A stretch of DNA of 64,000 nucleotides from Temperatibacter sp965603205. Its GTDB lineage: Bacteria > Pseudomonadota > Alphaproteobacteria > Sphingomonadales > Kordiimonadaceae. The stretch's first letter is position 1. Each line of letters starts with the position of its first letter. Positions 62,508-64,000 of the stretch are shown in pieces. Under the pieces are notes generated by a model. That model did no database searches and was not told the DNA's origin. It saw nothing but the letters and a program-made list of their open reading frames with translations. The translations under genes and the position numbers were made by a program. The stretch is from assembly GCA_965603205.1 (NCBI GenBank), contig CBFDCC010000006.1:62001-126000 (forward strand). The letters are read 5' to 3'.

Positions 62508-63869
62508 TTAGTTGATACCATTCTGTTCAAACCATTCTTTCATGGCAGCTCTAGCTCTTTTTGATTTTTCAGCCTTGCGTTCTGCTTTTTTAAACTTACG
62601 ACCAGTTTCGGGATTTTTGCCAATAATATCGGGCATTAAGCCGTAGTTAATATTCATCGGTTGAAATGATTTTGCATCTGCGCCGCCAGTGATATGGCTG
62701 ATCAGTGCGCCAAGTGCTGTCTTTTCAGGTAATGGAGGGAATTCAGTTTCCATAATATCAGCAGCGGCTAAACGACCAGCGAGCAAGCCTACTGACGCAC
62801 TTTCCACATAGCCTTCAACACCTGTGATTTGACCAGCAAAACGTAGGCGCGGTTGCGCTTTAACCCTCAGCTTATCATCCAAAATCAGAGGAGAGTTAAT
62901 GAATGTATTGCGGTGCAGGCCACCAAGACGAGCGAATTCAGCATCTTCTAGGCCGGGTATTTTTTTAAAGACACGTGTTTGTTCTGCGTATTTCATCTTA
63001 GTTTGGAAACCCACCATATTATAGAGCGTACCAAGCTTGTTATCCTGACGAAGCTGAACGACCGCATAAGGCTTTTCCTCACTATGAGGATTAGTCAGGC
63101 CTACAGGCTTCATGGGGCCAAAACGTGGGGTTTCAACGCCGCGCTCTGCCATAACCTCTATCGGCATGCAGCCATCGAAATAGGGAGTGTCTTCTTCCCA
63201 TTCCTTAAATACAGTCTTTTTAGATTCATTTAAATCATTGATGAATTCCAAATATTGGGCTTCATTCATCGGTAAATTGATATAATCGGCTCCGTCACCC
63301 TTGTCATAGCGACTTTGAAACCATGCTTTGTCAAAATTAATGCTATCTTTATGGATGATAGGGGCAATAGCGTCAAAGAAGGCTAGGGCGTCCTCACCAG
63401 TTAGCTCAAGGATAGCCTCAGATAGTGCTGGGGACGTTAGCGGCCCTGTAGCTATAATAACATGCTGCCACTCCTCAGGAGGCATCGCTGTGACTTCATT
63501 GCGGTCTATGGTGATATTTGGATGACCTTCTAAGCATTTTTCTACATCTCTTGAAAAATCTTCGCGGGCAACAGCAAGGGCTGAGCCTGCGGGCACTTTA
63601 TTACGGTCAGCTGCAGCCATGATGATGCTACCAAAATCGCGCATTTCTGCATGCAGCAGGCCTACAGCATTATTCTCAGCATCGTCTGATCGGAAACTAT
63701 TAGAGCAAACAAGCTCAGCAAGGCCGTTTGTGATATGGGCATCGGTTGAACGGTTAGGGCGCATTTCATGCAATATAACCGTAACGCCAGCATTAGCTGC
63801 TTGCCATGCGGCCTCAGAGCCTGCTAGGCCGCCACCAATTACATGAAGTATCTTGCTTGTGTCTGACAT
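62508..63869 (-). CDS. trmFO: Folate-dependent tRNA (uracil-54-C5)-methyltransferase
   Basis: A 453-residue flavoprotein of the GidA/TrmFO family, making T54 in tRNAs with methylene-tetrahydrofolate and FAD. The FAD-binding motif VIGGGLAGSEAAWQAANAG is at the N-terminus. Key cysteines are in ELVCSNSFRSD (near residue 53) and FDGCMPIEVM (near 227), and the TGPLTSP segment is normal. The last about 30 residues are lysine/arginine/alanine-rich. It is preceded by a short region shared with a possible divergent gene. Confidence 0.96.
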   Translation of the reverse strand: MSDTSKILHVIGGGLAGSEAAWQAANAGVTVILHEMRPNRSTDAHITNGLAELVCSNSFRSDDAENNAVGLLHAEMRDFGSIIMAAADRNKVPAGSALAVAREDFSRDVEKCLEGHPNITIDRNEVTAMPPEEWQHVIIATGPLTSPALSEAILELTGEDALAFFDAIAPIIHKDSINFDKAWFQSRYDKGDGADYINLPMNEAQYLEFINDLNESKKTVFKEWEEDTPYFDGCMPIEVMAERGVETPRFGPMKPVGLTNPHSEEKPYAVVQLRQDNKLGTLYNMVGFQTKMKYAEQTRVFKKIPGLEDAEFARLGGLHRNTFINSPLILDDKLRVKAQPRLRFAGQITGVEGYVESASVGLLAGRLAAADIMETEFPPLPEKTALGALISHITGGADAKSFQPMNINYGLMPDIIGKNPETGRKFKKAERKAEKSKRARAAMKEWFEQNGIN

Positions 63870-63977
63870 AAGATTGCCTTTAAAACAGTATTTGAATAGA
63901 TTTAGGGACTGTTTACATCTAGCCTGTGTTTTATAATAGTAAAAAATGCAATTGTTAAATATTGAGGATAAATATCA

Positions 63978-64000
63978 GTGATAAAGGCTAGAAATACATT
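63978..64000 (+). CDS. Possible 5' end of a divergent gene, cut by the right edge
   Basis: GTG 63978 is preceded by GAGGA at about 9 nt and, further up, by TATAAT at 63932-63937 with a TGTTTA hexamer 16 bp before it. The frame (M-I-K-A-R-N-T) is open to the window end. Too little is visible to name it. Confidence 0.35.

Noticed and set aside
1..64000. tRNA, rRNA, riboswitch, CRISPR or prophage genes
   Set aside because: I read the intergenic gaps for cloverleaf ends, known riboswitch cores and repeat arrays and saw none; a covariance-model search would be decisive.

Overview
ORGANISM. The window looks like chromosome of a moderately AT-rich, flagellated alphaproteobacterium with a heterotrophic, protein- and amino-acid-using lifestyle. 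The main evidence is a CckA hybrid kinase next to flagellar genes, recA-alaS-icd in one neighbourhood, trmFO, a complete leucine-catabolism (liu) operon, TRAP transport, and LexA-type boxes of the form GTTC-N7-GTTC, which are characteristic of alphaproteobacteria. I cannot name a genus from sequence alone. LAYOUT. Positions 1-30,900 are mostly peptide and amino-acid degradation: a DUF885 peptidase cut by the left edge, an Lrp regulator divergent from alanine dehydrogenase plus an asparaginase, a MarR regulator divergent from 4-hydroxyphenylpyruvate dioxygenase, leucine dehydrogenase with a fused indolepyruvate:ferredoxin oxidoreductase, an OprB-like porin, the liuBCDA operon with a divergent LysR regulator, an RND efflux pair, threonine ammonia-lyase, a DPP IV-type peptidase and a TRAP transporter. 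Positions 31,000-33,700 hold prfC and an SMP-30-like protein. Positions 33,700-41,300 are a flagellar export and rod cluster split on two strands (fhlB-like/fliO/fliP leftward; flgB-flgC-fliE-fliQ-fliR-flhB rightward), ending in cckA. Positions 41,400-55,650 are housekeeping: recA, alaS, a cyclic-nucleotide-gated-type K+ channel, icd, a LOG-family gene, a LysM protein, psd-pssA, a SPOR lipoprotein, ppx and rlmE. Positions 55,700-57,720 are an inserted cassette. Positions 57,880-64,000 hold guaB, an RsmB-family methyltransferase, an RTX protein, a TPR protein and trmFO. MOST NOTABLE. (1) A 65-residue single-pass membrane protein (53129-53326, minus strand) sits behind a promoter whose -35 and -10 hexamers are each overlapped by a perfect GTTC-N7-GTTC LexA box. 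It is a candidate SOS-induced small membrane protein, perhaps a division inhibitor comparable in logic to SidA of Caulobacter. (2) A two-gene DUF262 + HEPN ribonuclease-like module is enclosed by perfect 20-bp inverted repeats, with extra copies of an 11-bp sub-repeat at each end and no transposase inside. It looks like a compact, possibly trans-mobilised defence or toxin cassette between rlmE and guaB. (3) Two operator-like sites 20 bp apart lie between the MarR gene and hpd. HOW THE GENES FIT TOGETHER. Peptidases release amino acids; ald, the asparaginase, hpd, leucine dehydrogenase, IOR, liu and threonine ammonia-lyase feed them into central metabolism (icd), each with its own local regulator. 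CckA, the flagellar genes and a possible CtrA site before ppx suggest CtrA-type cell-cycle control, and recA plus the small LexA-box gene belong to an SOS regulon.
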